A stretch of 16,665 nucleotides of DNA from Acidobacteriota bacterium (lineage in GTDB: Bacteria; Acidobacteriota; Terriglobia; Terriglobales; Acidobacteriaceae), in contig QIAW01000265.1 in NCBI GenBank assembly GCA_003225655.1, positions 7,027 through 23,691 on the forward strand, read 5' to 3'. Shown piece after piece: positions 1 through 6,623 of the stretch. A program made the translations under genes and the position numbers. Position 1 is the first letter of the stretch. The number at the start of each line of letters is the position of its first letter. A model generated the notes under the pieces. It made no database searches. It worked only from the letters and a program-made list of their open reading frames with translations, and was not told the origin of the DNA.

Positions 1-1455
1 GGCTACGAGACCATCATGGTCAACTGCAATCCCGAAACGGTCTCGACCGACTACGATACCAGCGACCGTCTCTACTTTGAGCCGCTGACTTTGGAAGACG
101 TGCTGGCGGTCTACGAGCACGAGGCGGCGAGCGGCGCCGAGATTGGCGTCAACGTGCAGTTTGGCGGGCAGACTCCTCTCAACCTGGCGCTGCCGCTCAA
201 GGCGGCGGGCGTTCCCATTATAGGAACGTCCCCGGAATCCATTGACCTTGCCGAAGACCGCAAGCGCTTTGGCAAGCTGCTCGACGACCTGAATATTCCG
301 CAACCGCCCGCGGCCATGGCCACCAGCGTGGAAGAGGCCGTTGCCGGCGCCCGCAAGGTGCAGTTTCCCGTGCTGGTGCGGCCTTCTTACGTGCTCGGCG
401 GCAGGGCCATGGTGATTGCCTACGATGAAGATACGGTGGTCCGCTATATGAAAGAGGCGGTGGAATATTCGCAGGAGCGTCCGGTGCTGGTGGACCACTT
501 CCTGGAAGACGCCATCGAGGTTGATGTAGATGCGCTGGCCGATGGAACAGACGTAGTCATCGCTGGCATCATGCAGCACATTGAAGAGGCGGGTATCCAC
601 TCCGGAGATTCATCCTGCGTGCTTCCCGCGGTCAGCATTGCGCCGCATCTGCTCGATACCATGCGCGAGTACACCTTCAAACTGGCGCGCGCCCTCAAGG
701 TGATTGGGCTGATGAATATCCAGTTCGCCATCCAGCGCGATATGGTCTATGTGATCGAAGTCAATCCCCGGGCCTCGCGCACCGTGCCCTATGTTTCCAA
801 AGCCACCGGAGTGCCATTGGCTAAGATTGCCGCGCGGCTGATGACCGGACGCAAGCTGCGCGAGTTCCTGCCGGAGAATATCGAGCAGAAATCTGACCTG
901 GGAACGGGAAACTGCTATTACGTGAAGTCGCCGGTTTTTCCCTGGAACAAATTCCCCGGTGTGGATACGGTATTGGGACCCGAAATGAAATCCACGGGCG
1001 AGGTCATGGGCGTGGCCGATAATTTCGGCGAGGCCTTTGCCAAGGCCCAGGTTGCTGCCGGAAATGACCGCGATAAGCCCAACGTCATGGATGTCGCCAA
1101 AAGATTTTTTGAGTTGGGATTCAAACTGGTGGCTACGCATGGCACGGCAGATATCCTGGAGCGGGGCGGTCTCATCGTGGATCGCGTGTATAAGGTCAAA
1201 GAGGGAAGACCGAATGTTGTAGACCTGATCAAGGGCGACCGTATTCAACTGATTCTCAATACGCCTTATGGACCCGATCCCTGGTTCGATGAGAAGGCGA
1301 TTCGCCGCGCGGCGGTGACCCAACGCATCCCCACCATCACCACGCTGGCCGCGGCCCTGGCCGCCGCCGAGGGGATCGCCGCGCTGCAGCAAGGACAGAT
1401 GAGCGTGTACGCTCTGCAACATCTATTGGCTTCCCGGGCTGTAGGTAAGGTGTAG
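1..1455 (+). CDS. carB: Carbamoyl-phosphate synthase large subunit, C-terminal part (5' end outside window)
   Basis: The frame is open from base 1, so the gene enters from the left. The 484 residues seen match roughly the last 45% of a usual CarB of about 1,070 residues. CarB makes carbamoyl phosphate from bicarbonate, ATP and glutamine-derived ammonia, for pyrimidine and arginine synthesis in the cytoplasm. Visible are the very conserved MVNCNPETVSTDYDTSDRLY segment at the very start, the second ATP-grasp domain (LVRPSYVLGGRAM near residue 125, EVNPRASRTVPYVSKATG near 253), and the C-terminal MGS-like allosteric domain (FKLVATHGTADIL, then GRPNVVDLIKG and LILNTPYG). The stop is at 1453-1455. 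The next gene starts 20 bases on and may be cotranscribed. Nothing in the visible part looks damaged. Identification is near certain from these motifs. Confidence 0.97.
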   Translation, partial: GYETIMVNCNPETVSTDYDTSDRLYFEPLTLEDVLAVYEHEAASGAEIGVNVQFGGQTPLNLALPLKAAGVPIIGTSPESIDLAEDRKRFGKLLDDLNIPQPPAAMATSVEEAVAGARKVQFPVLVRPSYVLGGRAMVIAYDEDTVVRYMKEAVEYSQERPVLVDHFLEDAIEVDVDALADGTDVVIAGIMQHIEEAGIHSGDSSCVLPAVSIAPHLLDTMREYTFKLARALKVIGLMNIQFAIQRDMVYVIEVNPRASRTVPYVSKATGVPLAKIAARLMTGRKLREFLPENIEQKSDLGTGNCYYVKSPVFPWNKFPGVDTVLGPEMKSTGEVMGVADNFGEAFAKAQVAAGNDRDKPNVMDVAKRFFELGFKLVATHGTADILERGGLIVDRVYKVKEGRPNVVDLIKGDRIQLILNTPYGPDPWFDEKAIRRAAVTQRIPTITTLAAALAAAEGIAALQQGQMSVYALQHLLASRAVGKV

Positions 1456-1475
1456 GTTAGCGAAGGAGGAGTACC

Positions 1476-2282
1476 ATGTTTCTCTCGCCGGCAGAAAAGG
1501 TCTACTCTTATTCAGCGGGCTTCAAACTCATCGGCTTTACGCCGATCCTAGTGGTAGGGTTGATTGCAGTCGCTGTGGTCGCGCCCGATTGGCAAAAACT
1601 GCTGCAACCCGGCTGGTTCACCGGGCTGCTGGCCAGCGCGGCGCTCTCCATTTTCTGGTGGAGGAATCTCTCTCGCGAGCTTATCTCTGTTCACAACGAG
1701 GGAATCGCGCGCTCCAGCCTTTTTGGAGCCAAGGAAATCCGCTGGGACCAAGTCAAAGAGACGCGCTACTCACAAACCACTACCGCCCAGAGCGTGGGCA
1801 TGCATTTTGGTTTGATCGGAATCCTGATTGGTTCCATCGCCGCCCGCAAGGCCGGCGCTTCTAAAGCAACCCAGCTCTTAAAGATCATTTCCCAGGATGG
1901 GACCAAGATCAGCCTCAACAACTATCTGCAAAATCATCGCGAGCTCATGAAGACTGCGTTGTCGCGGGTGAATCCGCGCTTGCTGAACGATTTCCGTGCG
2001 CGCGTCAAGCAGGGTATTCCTGTGGAGTTCGGCAAATTGCAGCTCTCGCTCGAAGGTGTGCGTTGGGGTAACAAAGGTCCGCTGCCGTATCAGCAGATCG
2101 AAACGGCAGACGTTCGCGGGCAGAATTTCTGCATCAAAGCCACGGGAAAATGGATGAACTTTCTTTCCGTCGGGGCATCGAAGGTGCCGAATCTGTTCGT
2201 GGCCGTGGACCTGATTGAAGAATTCAAGAGCGGAGCTGCCAAGTCGCAGTTGGAACAGCTCTCGTTTGCCGCTGCGATATAG
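1476..2282 (+). CDS. Uncharacterised membrane-anchored protein, two N-terminal helices plus PH-like soluble part
   Basis: 268 residues. The start is fixed by a strong ribosome-binding site, AAGGAGGA at 1463-1470, five bases before ATG. Two hydrophobic stretches (about residues 17-38 and 46-62, ending in a Trp-rich WWRN) look like a membrane hairpin, followed by a cytoplasmic-type domain. A weaker hydrophobic patch lies near residue 115 (a Gly/Ile-rich stretch). The C-terminal stretch, with VRWGNKGPLPYQQIE and WMNFLSVGASKVPNLFVAVDLIEE, resembles the PH-like DUF6585 type of protein, in which a membrane anchor is followed by one or two PH-like repeats. That assignment is from memory and tentative. 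It lies 20 bases after carB on the same strand and converges on the minus-strand gene ending at 2298. No catalytic motif was seen, and function is unknown. Confidence 0.85.
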   Translation: MFLSPAEKVYSYSAGFKLIGFTPILVVGLIAVAVVAPDWQKLLQPGWFTGLLASAALSIFWWRNLSRELISVHNEGIARSSLFGAKEIRWDQVKETRYSQTTTAQSVGMHFGLIGILIGSIAARKAGASKATQLLKIISQDGTKISLNNYLQNHRELMKTALSRVNPRLLNDFRARVKQGIPVEFGKLQLSLEGVRWGNKGPLPYQQIETADVRGQNFCIKATGKWMNFLSVGASKVPNLFVAVDLIEEFKSGAAKSQLEQLSFAAAI

Positions 2283-2297
2283 GTCCGAGCAGAAGTT

Positions 2298-2537
2298 CTA
2301 CAGGTTGGGCAGCTCAATGGTGCCGTGGTGCTTCCGCTCCTGGATGTGGTCCCAAACAAGCTGATCTGCCACCCAGGCGGCTTGCTTTTTGATCAACTCC
2401 GCGTTCTGAAAGTCCGGACCCGTGCGGATGGCAAACCGTTGGCCGCAATTGCCGCAGACAATGGTCTCAACCGTGGCAGCGTCGGAGAGCGGTTCGGCTG
2501 GCGGCCGTAAGCGTTTTGCAACGCTGGGCTTTACCAC
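2298..2537 (-). CDS. Small zinc-knuckle protein coupled to the RRM gene
   Basis: 79 residues. The only obvious start is GTG at 2537-2535, which overlaps the TAA stop of the upstream RRM gene (sequence GTGGTAA). This suggests translational coupling. The protein has one CxxC knuckle, CGNCGQRFAIR at residues 28-38, like half of a zinc ribbon; no second Cys pair is present. The rest is charged and soluble, ending in a stretch rich in His, Lys and Glu. A single CxxC could bind metal as a dimer or be a relic of a larger zinc ribbon. Coupling to an RNA-binding protein makes a role in RNA handling a reasonable guess, not more. It ends 15 bases from the convergent plus-strand gene. A weak ribosome-binding site and the GTG start keep confidence moderate. 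Confidence 0.6.
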   Translation of the reverse strand: MVKPSVAKRLRPPAEPLSDAATVETIVCGNCGQRFAIRTGPDFQNAELIKKQAAWVADQLVWDHIQERKHHGTIELPNL

Positions 2538-2854
2538 CGTGGTTCTCGACGCTGATGGGTATTGCGATCGCCTCTTCGGCCGCCACCCTCGCGGAATCCG
2601 CTCCGCTGGGTTTGTGGTTTCGCCTCATTAACGGTGAGCGCCCGTCCGTCCGATTCCTTGCCATTCAAGGCCGCCATTGCCTTTTCAGCTTCCTCATCAT
2701 TAGGCATGGAAACAAAGCCGAACCCCCGCGATCGCCCGGTATCGCGATCGGTCGCCACAGAGGCGCTCTCGATGCTCCCAAAGGGCTCGAATAGCGCCCG
2801 AAGTTCCGGTTCTGTCATCTTGAAAGAGAAATTGCCGACGTAAATCTTCTTCAC
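2531..2854 (-). CDS. RNA-binding protein with a single RRM domain
   Basis: 107 residues, starting at ATG with AAGGAG upstream (in CAAGGAGTACACCAGTGAAG). The RRM fills residues 3-80: RNP2 is IYVGNF at 4-9, and RNP1 is RGFGFVSM near 43-50, with the aromatic residues that stack on RNA bases present in both. The short tail is rich in Gly and Arg (GGGRRGDR), as in cyanobacterial Rbp proteins, which bind single-stranded RNA and in several species respond to cold. The next gene down overlaps its stop. A pair of 20-base direct repeats lies about 140-185 bases upstream and may be part of its control region. Family identification is very secure; target RNAs and physiological role cannot be told from sequence. 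Confidence 0.95.
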   Translation of the reverse strand: MKKIYVGNFSFKMTEPELRALFEPFGSIESASVATDRDTGRSRGFGFVSMPNDEEAEKAMAALNGKESDGRALTVNEAKPQTQRSGFREGGGRRGDRNTHQRREPRW

Positions 2855-2994
2855 TGGTGTACTCCTTGTGTTGTGGTGGACTTAGGCTGTTCTCAGCAGA
2901 AATAGGCAGGACAAATTGGCAAATGTGTCTATCCGAGTCGAGGACAACTGAAGCTGCTACGTCTTCATAGTACACCTGAAAGCTGTGCTTCGCG

Positions 2995-3039
2995 CAACAA
3001 ATCACAAGTAAGTTTCCTGCAACAAATCACAAATAAGTT
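2995..3039. repeat. Two 20-bp direct repeats, 25-bp period
   Basis: CAACAAATCACAAGTAAGTT at 2995-3014 recurs at 3020-3039 with one change (G to A), so 19 of 20 bases match. Read on the minus strand, the unit is AACTTATTTGTGATTTGTTG and lies upstream of the RRM gene, in the 291-base gap after the small basic gene. Two copies about two and a half helical turns apart could be a regulator site. The rest of that gap holds only a possible long-range pairing (GTGGGC at 3071 with GCCCAC at 3108), which could be a terminator for the genes further up. Confidence 0.7.
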
Positions 3040-3145
3040 AAAGAGTAGCGCCCGGCTCCTGCCGTTGGTCGTGGGCTACACCGGGGCTCGCTGACCCTGC
3101 GGCTGTTGCCCACAATTGCAGTTTTTTGCGATTTCCTGCTCCCGA

Positions 3146-3325
3146 TTAGCCGTTGGTGTTCGACCTTCTCAATTTAGCTCTATGCCTCGCGCGCTTTATC
3201 TTTTTCTTGGTTCGTCTGTCCTCGGCAAATTTATCGAGTGGGTGCGCTGCAGAAGCCTGCTGGTTCGCTTTCGCCTTCTCGGGCGCTGCATCGGGTTCCG
3301 GACGTTCAACTGCTATGGTGCTCAT
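3146..3325 (-). CDS. 59-residue basic protein, unrecognised
   Basis: An open frame from ATG (3325-3323) to TAA (3148-3146). AGGAG stands nine bases before the ATG (in TTCAGGAGAAACTAAAG), a good ribosome-binding site. The N-terminal half is rich in Ala, Pro and Glu. The second half is very basic: after HPLDKFAED come runs of Lys and Arg (RRTKKKIKRARHRAKLRR), ending SNTNG. There is no membrane segment and no Cys. This looks like a nucleic-acid- or ribosome-binding tail, but that is a guess from composition. It follows the desaturase by 44 bases on the same strand and may be the last gene of that row. It is too short to be called safely by length alone; the ribosome-binding site and non-random composition are the main support. 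Confidence 0.6.
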   Translation of the reverse strand: MSTIAVERPEPDAAPEKAKANQQASAAHPLDKFAEDRRTKKKIKRARHRAKLRRSNTNG

Positions 3326-3369
3326 CTTTAGTTTCTCCTGAAGGCGCTGTCAAAGGACATCCGCCAACG

Positions 3370-4239
3370 CTAGTTTGCTACGGTTTGGTTTGCAGGTCTT
3401 GGACGCCGCACATTATGTGCGAAGCCCGTGGCTTCCAGGGCCCGAATAAAGTACCAGCCGAAATCTATTTGCCACCAGCGCAGTCCGAAGCGTGCCGATC
3501 CGGCGTTGGAATGATGGTTGCGGTGCCAATTTTCGCCCCAGGCAGCCATTTGCAGCGGGCCCAGCCACCAGACATTCTGGCTGGTATCTCCATCCGCGCT
3601 GTGGCCCAAATGTGTGAGGCTGTTGACGAAGCACTGCATATGCAGCGAATAGATAAGGCGAACCGCGCCTATCCAGAAGAAGCCCTGCCATCCCAAGGCA
3701 GCTCCGCAGAACAGCGAGAGCAGGATGACGGGTACTTCAGCGTAAGTCCACACTTTATAGATACCTTGGTTGAATTCCGGGCACCAATATTGCGTATCAG
3801 CACGAGGCGATTGATACAGCCAGCGCAAGTGCGCCCACCAAAACCCGCCATGCGTGGGGCTGGAAATATCTTCGGGCGTATCAGACTTGGAGTGGTGGTG
3901 CCGATGATAGGCGACCCAACTGGCCGGAGCGCCTGAGCCGTTGAACATTGCGCAGAAAATCAGCACCTGCTCGATTACCTTGTTCAGCTTCACGGTGCGG
4001 TGTGACAGGGTGCGGTGGTAACAAACAGTGGTCCCCAGCCCCCCCAGGCAGACGAAAAGCAACGCCAGCCCGGCGACACGAAGGCTGGGAAGCGGAAAGA
4101 GAATCAGTCCAGTCACCGCCAACACGTGTATGGCAATCAGGTAAAAGAAGATAAAACCTTTTCCCTTGGTGGGCTTCCAGAAGGGGCGTTCCCACGGAGG
4201 CCTGTTAGAAATTGTTGTTTCAATCATTGGTTCGTTCAT
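3370..4239 (-). CDS. Acyl-lipid/acyl-CoA fatty acid desaturase (delta-9 type)
   Basis: 289 residues from ATG at 4239, preceded by AAAGGAA. A longer open frame runs upstream to 4440, but it would overlap the response regulator and adds no family sequence. Membrane di-iron desaturases introduce a double bond into fatty acyl chains and so set membrane fluidity. The three His boxes are complete: HRTLSH at 75-80, HRHHH at 112-116 and HRNHH at 239-243, with NSLTHLGH at 206-213. Hydrophobic segments at about 28-50, 54-73, 168-183 and 185-203 fit the usual four membrane spans. The length is typical of the bacterial delta-9 class. It lies 31 bases after a receiver-only response regulator, which suggests cotranscription. 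Regiospecificity and whether the substrate is a lipid or a CoA ester are not visible. Confidence 0.93.
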   Translation of the reverse strand: MNEPMIETTISNRPPWERPFWKPTKGKGFIFFYLIAIHVLAVTGLILFPLPSLRVAGLALLFVCLGGLGTTVCYHRTLSHRTVKLNKVIEQVLIFCAMFNGSGAPASWVAYHRHHHSKSDTPEDISSPTHGGFWWAHLRWLYQSPRADTQYWCPEFNQGIYKVWTYAEVPVILLSLFCGAALGWQGFFWIGAVRLIYSLHMQCFVNSLTHLGHSADGDTSQNVWWLGPLQMAAWGENWHRNHHSNAGSARFGLRWWQIDFGWYFIRALEATGFAHNVRRPRPANQTVAN

Positions 4240-4270
4240 GTTTCCTTTCAGCGAAAACTTTATTTTCGCA

Positions 4271-4681
4271 TCAGCAGCTTGCACGCGCCACTGCTGGTCG
4301 CGGCCTGATGGGAGAAGCAGCAACCAATCCCGCAATCGTGGCGCACAACTGGTTCGTCGTATAATTGCCCTTTTCCAAATAGGCGTCTGCCAGTACTCCG
4401 GCTGGCAACTTGCTTCCCCAAAACTCCCCGCTGGTCGCAATCACAGGAACATGCGGAAAACGTTGGCGAACAACTGCCAGAAACTCGAAGCCGGACATCC
4501 GGGGCATTTTCAAATCCGATATGATCATGTCGGGCAGCGACTCTACTAATTGGTCCAAGGCCTCCAGGCCGTCTTTTGCTGTCACAACATCGTAGCCGCG
4601 CGCCACGAGAGTAGAGGATATGACCTCCCTCAGGGCTGGTTCGTCATCTACGACCAGGAGACGAATTTGTGTATTCGCCAT
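4271..4681 (-). CDS. Single-domain response regulator (receiver only)
   Basis: 136 residues from ATG at 4681. A GTG at 4693 in the same frame would add four residues. The whole protein is one receiver domain: acidic pair D12-D13 (LVVDDE), phosphorylation site D56 (IISDLKMP), T83 (IATSG) and K104 (YLEKG), so it should be phosphorylatable. There is no DNA-binding or enzymatic output domain, so it probably acts by protein contact or as a phosphate shuttle. No histidine kinase lies nearby. The gene is followed 31 bases later by the fatty acid desaturase on the same strand, so the two are likely cotranscribed. Its 5' leader holds a hairpin that overlaps the ribosome-binding region. The last 15 residues or so are a loose Arg/Pro/Ala tail. 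Confidence 0.92.
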   Translation of the reverse strand: MANTQIRLLVVDDEPALREVISSTLVARGYDVVTAKDGLEALDQLVESLPDMIISDLKMPRMSGFEFLAVVRQRFPHVPVIATSGEFWGSKLPAGVLADAYLEKGNYTTNQLCATIAGLVAASPIRPRPAVARASC

Positions 4682-4691
4682 TGGATTACCC

Positions 4692-4725
4692 ACTCCACTC
4701 CTTCAACGCAAAGCGTGAGTGGAGT
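4692..4725 (-). promoter_or_regulatory. Hairpin in the leader of the response-regulator gene, overlapping the ribosome-binding site
   Basis: ACTCCACT at 4692-4699 is the exact reverse complement of AGTGGAGT at 4718-4725. Inside the 18-base loop is a second small stem, ACGC/GCGT (4706-4709 with 4713-4716). Read as minus-strand RNA, the outer 3' arm AGTGGAGT runs into the AAGGAG at 4703-4698 and contains the second GGAG (4696-4693) upstream of the start. Folding would hide much of the ribosome-binding region. It may be a translation control, or a protein site on DNA. Confidence 0.5.
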
Positions 4726-4804
4726 TACCTCGCTTCGTTATCTTTAAATAGGGTGTTCTCCAGTTAGCAGTATGGGGCTTTCGAATTTCAAAAACTGTTC
4801 TAAA

Positions 4805-4824
4805 TTGACCAATATTGACCAATC
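4805..4824. repeat. 10-bp tandem direct repeat upstream of the response-regulator gene
   Basis: TTGACCAATA is followed at once by TTGACCAATC (9 of 10 identical). On the minus strand this reads ATTGGTCAATATTGGTCAAT, about 125 bases upstream of the response-regulator start. One helical turn per copy fits two regulator molecules side by side. Nothing else is clear in 4726-4927, which also holds the end of the preceding transcription unit. Confidence 0.5.
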
Positions 4825-4927
4825 CAGACTATCCTTGGCCGCTGGCCTGTGAAGTGAAAGCGCGACCTCTAAAGCAATAATGATGTTGAGCCGTGAGCGA
4901 TACCTAAGGGTTGTCAGCAAGCCAGTC

Positions 4928-5329
4928 CTAGAAAGTGGGGCTCAATAGCCTTCTTGAGGCTTCCTGATAACTCACTTGAAGAGGCGAGCGTGGCAGGTCT
5001 GGGAACATGATGCGGCCTTCTCTACCTTCACCGGCACAAACATGCATCGTCCCGGACTGTATTTCGTTGTCGCGCTTTATGAAATGACTGTACTGAATAT
5101 CGCTTTGGTTCGTTAAATCCACGCCGACGAGGGTTGAGGTTTTCCCCACCTCATGCACTTCGCACGTAGTCTGCGTCTGCCGCACTTCGAGGCCTGCATT
5201 GAATCGCGTATTCAGATCTGCAACAGCCGCTTGGATAGCTTCGCAGAGATAGTTAAGGGCGGTGGGGACTTGTGCGGTTAAGCCCTCCTGTTGTGCGTGC
5301 CCATTTCCGGCCTGATCCAGGTTAGCCAT
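4928..5329 (-). CDS. Uncharacterised soluble protein, second gene of an overlapping pair
   Basis: 133 residues. ATG at 5329-5327 overlaps the end of the upstream gene by eight bases (ATGGCTAA), which favours this start over an upstream in-frame codon and suggests translational coupling. No signal peptide or membrane span. An amphipathic helix is likely near residues 20-45 (PTALNYLCEAIQAAVADLNTRF). A middle part with alternating polar and hydrophobic residues (EVRQTQTTCEVHEVG, then TLVGVDL) looks like beta strands. There are two Cys outside any motif, apart from one in the helix. I do not recognise the family. The overlap suggests it works with the 92-residue protein encoded just before it. 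The gene is real on coding composition and spacing; its function is unknown. Confidence 0.7.
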   Translation of the reverse strand: MANLDQAGNGHAQQEGLTAQVPTALNYLCEAIQAAVADLNTRFNAGLEVRQTQTTCEVHEVGKTSTLVGVDLTNQSDIQYSHFIKRDNEIQSGTMHVCAGEGREGRIMFPDLPRSPLQVSYQEASRRLLSPTF

Positions 5330-5600
5330 CGAACCCCCAGGCTTCCAGCAATTGTTCGGGAACAAACTTGTTGTGCTTGTTCGCAAGCACCCATTCTTTC
5401 AGGGCCGCAGAATCAACATATTGTTCGGGCGACAATTTGAAAATCTTGACCGTTTGTTCAAACGCGCTGGGCATCGCCAATGAGTCGAATGGCTGAGGGT
5501 TACACCAGTTCGGATTTCCACGTCGTTTCGCCATATGCGCTCCACTCAGCAGCGGGGGATCTTCGATCAGAATTCTGCCCACCTGAACCTTTGCTGCCAT
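5322..5600 (-). CDS. Uncharacterised small protein, first gene of an overlapping pair
   Basis: 92 residues from ATG at 5600, preceded by GGAG five bases off (TTTGGAGATTCATG). A second ATG at 5534 also has GGAG five bases before it and would give 70 residues beginning MAKRRGNPNW, so the start is not settled. The core is SAFEQTVKIFKLSPEQYVDS then ALKEWVLANKHNKFVPEQLLEAWGF, a compact helical-looking region. No signal, no membrane span, one Cys. The stop codon overlaps the start of the next gene by eight bases. Just upstream are a 10-bp palindrome and an 11-bp tandem repeat, which could be its operator. Family not recognised. Confidence 0.65.
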   Translation of the reverse strand: MAAKVQVGRILIEDPPLLSGAHMAKRRGNPNWCNPQPFDSLAMPSAFEQTVKIFKLSPEQYVDSAALKEWVLANKHNKFVPEQLLEAWGFDG

Positions 5601-5614
5601 GAATCTCCAAAAGT

Positions 5615-5645
5615 GAATCGATTCGATTACGTGTCGATTACGTGT
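5615..5645. promoter_or_regulatory. Palindrome plus tandem repeat just upstream of the 92-residue gene
   Basis: GAATCGATTC at 5615-5624 is a perfect 10-bp palindrome. CGATTACGTGT at 5624-5634 is repeated exactly at 5635-5645. Together they fill the bases 15-45 upstream of the ATG at 5600 (minus strand), where a promoter or operator would be expected. No convincing -10/-35 pair was picked out. Confidence 0.4.
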
Positions 5646-5853
5646 CTAAGAGAGACAGCTTCAGATGGGGCTGATTTTGGCCCAGAAAATCTGAAAGAGC
5701 AGCAGGAATGATAATCGCTCATCTCCACCGTAGTCTTCGGTGCTGCGATTGTCAACCTGCGGCCACCTGTGGCCACCAGAAAGACACCGGAACCGCTTTC
5801 CGGATCGCAGGGAATCAGCAACGGTATCTCCGTAAACACGGTGAGTGCCGTTC

Positions 5854-6297
5854 CTAATTTTGTTTCGCATAGGGTGTGGACCTCACTCGTGCAAGATCGT
5901 CCGTAAATGCTTTTCTCCAGGTGCCCGCGTTGGTTCGATCTTCTTGGTTGGGAGGCGCAACTTCGACCATGCCTTTCATGGAACTTCCCGCTGCCCGGCG
6001 GGTAAAGCGAAGCTGGTTCTGCATGATGAAATCGAGATTTTGAGTTAAAGTTGCCGACTGGTAAGAGTTCGCGAAGCGAAAACGAAGGTCCTGGGAAGAG
6101 CGTGATGCTTTGGTCGAGTAATTGCACACCAGGATCCAGTGCCCGCTCTGTCTCACGATCCAGACCTTCAGCCATTCCAGCGAAGTGCCCGATATATCGC
6201 GGTATTCAATGCGCACGGTGCAAAGTTCATCGTTAGTTTTGACCAGGTCATCCCAGGATGAGACCACCGCGAGCGCAATTGCCTTTTCGAATTCCAT
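5854..6297 (-). CDS. Uncharacterised soluble protein
   Basis: 147 residues from ATG at 6297, with AGGA seven bases upstream (GGCAGGAAGTATG). The N-terminal part, MEFEKAIALAVVSSWDDLVK followed by strands ending in LEWLKVWIVRQSGHWILVC, reads like a compact alpha/beta domain. The middle (FANSYQSATLTQNLDFIMQNQLRFTRR) is probably helical. The last 45 residues are polar and possibly disordered. No signal peptide or membrane span. I do not recognise the family or any catalytic motif. It is the first gene on the minus strand after the Crp-like regulator, with a 326-base gap between them, so it probably has its own promoter. A second open frame without clear homology follows its stop (5839-5627). Confidence 0.65.
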   Translation of the reverse strand: MEFEKAIALAVVSSWDDLVKTNDELCTVRIEYRDISGTSLEWLKVWIVRQSGHWILVCNYSTKASRSSQDLRFRFANSYQSATLTQNLDFIMQNQLRFTRRAAGSSMKGMVEVAPPNQEDRTNAGTWRKAFTDDLARVRSTPYAKQN

Positions 6298-6623
6298 ACT
6301 TCCTGCCTTTCATATCTACCAACTGCTGGAAAGCTGATTGAGCACATGCAACAGCGTGCGGATGGCGCCGCCCATGCGGCGATACGTTACAGAGGGTTGT
6401 GCAGTCTGGCTTTTCAGACGTATTCCCATTCAACTGGAGGGAAGTGGCTTGCAAATAGGATATCCCATACGCGGATAGATTAACTGTGCAATTTAGGACA
6501 GTATTCATTCGCTGGATCTGCGATCATGTAGTATGCCTAGAAGACCCAAGAAACATAAAAGACGCCCAAAGAAAGCAAAGAAGGTGGTAGTTTCCGGAAT
6601 TGCTTTAGCTCCGAATCAGAAGC
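6298..6623. other. 326-base spacer, mostly unassigned
   Basis: This lies between the end of the Crp-like gene and the start of the 147-residue gene, both minus strand. A small hairpin CGCCGC-CCAT-GCGGCG is at 6366-6381. On the plus strand a 35-codon frame (6533-6640) encodes a very basic peptide starting MPRRPKKHKRRPKKAKK, but it has no ribosome-binding site and runs into the regulator's 3' end, so I do not call it a gene. I see no clear terminator or promoter. Confidence 0.5.

Noticed and set aside
610..1422. 270-codon open frame on the minus strand, opposite carB
   Set aside because: carB motifs are unmistakable on the plus strand; the antisense frame is His/Gly/Asp-rich in a way typical of shadow frames.
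3238..3936. 232-codon plus-strand frame opposite the desaturase
   Set aside because: The desaturase with three complete His boxes is on the other strand; this frame has no family features.
4240..4440. N-terminal extension of the desaturase to 4440
   Set aside because: It would overlap most of the response regulator's 3' end, has no family similarity, and the ATG at 4239 has its own ribosome-binding site.
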